From the NCBI RefSeq assembly GCF_914484835.1, contig NZ_CAJZAR010000036.1:62001-126000 (forward strand): DNA of 64,000 bases, given 5' to 3'. This DNA comes from Paraburkholderia tropica (GTDB taxonomy: Bacteria > Pseudomonadota > Gammaproteobacteria > Burkholderiales > Burkholderiaceae). Positions 63,139 through 64,000 of this stretch are shown here, one piece after another. Each line of letters opens with the position of its first letter. Position 1 is the first letter of the stretch. The notes below the pieces were generated by a model. The model was not told the DNA's origin. It made no database searches and worked only from the letters and a program-made list of their open reading frames with translations. The translations under genes were made by a program, and so were the position numbers.

Positions 63139-64000
63139 TCAAACCCCCATCCCCATCGCCGGATCAGAAACCGAATCCTTGCCGGTCTCGATCCGCCCCG
63201 CGAAGCGGCGCTTGAACGACACTGACGCGCTGCTCGTCACCACGAAGTCATACCAGTTGCCCGCGTCGCTCACGTTCCAGCGCAGCTCGCCGACCGCGCC
63301 CGGCTGCACCTTCACGTTCCATGGGCCGTCCGCGCGATACGCCTGCGCGGCCGCCGTGAACGTGCAGGCCTGGCTGCCGCGATTGTGCAGCTTCACAAGC
63401 ACCGCCGAACTCGCGCACGGCTCGTAGCACACCTGAATCTCCGGCGCGTTGGCCGCGCCCAGCTCATGCAGATTACCCGCGAATTCGCGGTGATAACCGT
63501 TCGGCCCGAGCACCCAGAAATCGTAATGTCCGTTATCGGCGGACGGCAGCGTCCACACGCCCGCGAGCGTCTTGCCCGCCTCCACCACGTAGCGGCGCGG
63601 CACGGCGTCGAGATGCTTGCGGTCGTAGACATGGAACACCGCGCCCGCGCCGCTGCTGCTGTCGTTGGCGAATTGCAGCGTCAGCGTACCCGCGCTGGCG
63701 TTCGCCTGCGCCGTCGTGTGCAGCTCGTAGGGCAGCGCGCGCGAGGGCCGCGTGCCGGTGGCCTGCGCGGGCAGCGCGGAACTCGTGGTCGCCGACGGCA
63801 CGGCAATCGCCGCCGATGCCGCCTGCGCCGCCGCGAAATCGTCGGCGCTCGTCTTGCTCGTGCGGCCCGAGAGCGTCGGCAACGCGGCGCTGTTCGGGTT
63901 CACGAAATCGAAGCACGACGTGAGGTCGCCGCACACCGCGCGCCGGTAGTTGCTGATCTGCGGCTCGCTCACGCCGAAGCGCTTTTCGAGGAACATCAGC
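63139..64000 (-). CDS. Non-hemolytic phospholipase C, C-terminal part (partial)
   Basis: The frame stays open to the window edge; 287 residues of the C-terminus are visible. FLEKRFGVSEPQISNYRRAVCGDLTSCFDF is the end of the PLC catalytic domain, followed by two DUF756 repeats (ANASAGTLTLQFANDSSSGAGAVFHVYD...GPNGYHREFAG; VCYEPCASSAVLVKLHNRGS...WYDFVV). These belong to phosphocholine-preferring PlcH/PlcN-type secreted enzymes. Part of the catalytic domain lies beyond base 64000. Confidence 0.9.
   Translation of the reverse strand, partial: LMFLEKRFGVSEPQISNYRRAVCGDLTSCFDFVNPNSAALPTLSGRTSKTSADDFAAAQAASAAIAVPSATTSSALPAQATGTRPSRALPYELHTTAQANASAGTLTLQFANDSSSGAGAVFHVYDRKHLDAVPRRYVVEAGKTLAGVWTLPSADNGHYDFWVLGPNGYHREFAGNLHELGAANAPEIQVCYEPCASSAVLVKLHNRGSQACTFTAAAQAYRADGPWNVKVQPGAVGELRWNVSDAGNWYDFVVTSSASVSFKRRFAGRIETGKDSVSDPAMGMGV

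Noticed and set aside
1..64000. tRNA, rRNA, insertion sequences, prophage or integrase genes
   Set aside because: None recognised by eye on either strand; no transposase-like or integrase-like protein in any credible frame.

Overview
The window is GC-rich, gene-dense DNA typical of a Burkholderiaceae chromosome or megaplasmid (Paraburkholderia, Caballeronia or Burkholderia-like). The support is the family mix: OmpC-type porins with a QSSVTLYG start, IclR-regulated aromatic catabolism, LIV-type ABC transporters, a giant pseudokinase/AAA/GAF/histidine-kinase hybrid, a D-threonate operon and a beta-proteobacterial LptD. I see no rRNA, tRNA, insertion sequence, prophage or CRISPR array. Species assignment would need a database search.

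Layout. (1) 1-5977, plus strand: end of a branched-chain-type ABC transporter (fused permease-ATPase, second ATPase, binding protein) joined translationally to a flavin-dependent NtaA/DszA-type monooxygenase and a DszC/SfnB-like flavoprotein, probably an uptake-plus-oxygenation module for a heteroatom (organosulfur or amino-acid-like) substrate. (2) 6052-15622: a porin, an atypical response regulator lacking its phosphoacceptor, a BaeSR-like two-component pair, a heptosyltransferase, an unknown protein, LptD and a DUF3455 protein; several have envelope roles. (3) 15762-20897: one 1711-residue hybrid signalling protein. (4) 21304-34868, minus strand: a tightly packed 14-gene catabolic operon (Rieske ferredoxin, small HTH-like protein, Rieske oxygenase, SDR, cupin, alpha/beta hydrolase, IclR regulator, second SDR, TPP enzyme, aspartate dehydrogenase-like protein, aldehyde dehydrogenase, VOC dioxygenase, ferredoxin reductase, MFS transporter), with a TATAAT promoter and an IclR-like palindrome at its head. 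A divergent porin and a second, very similar IclR regulator follow (35321-37486). (5) 37718-46608: chemoreceptor, sbcDC, PaiB-like and NTF2-like proteins, and a DeoR regulator. (6) 46775-50249: kdgT-like permease, four-carbon acid sugar kinase and pdxA2, a D-threonate operon. (7) 50629-53343: unknowns and an AraC regulator. (8) 53390-60147: a second full LIV transporter with two paralogous binding proteins and a short M24 peptidase. (9) 60449-64000: an exported protein of unknown function, an isolated degenerate acyl-CoA dehydrogenase-like gene, and the C-terminal part of a phospholipase C.

The best candidate for an undescribed system is the 14-gene Rieske/TPP/aspartate-dehydrogenase operon with its paired IclR regulators and dedicated porin. 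It contains every step expected for uptake, ring hydroxylation, dihydrodiol oxidation, ring cleavage, hydrolysis and aldehyde oxidation, but its substrate is not evident. Second in interest are two degenerate signalling proteins: a pseudo-receiver response regulator and a pseudokinase at the head of the hybrid histidine kinase.
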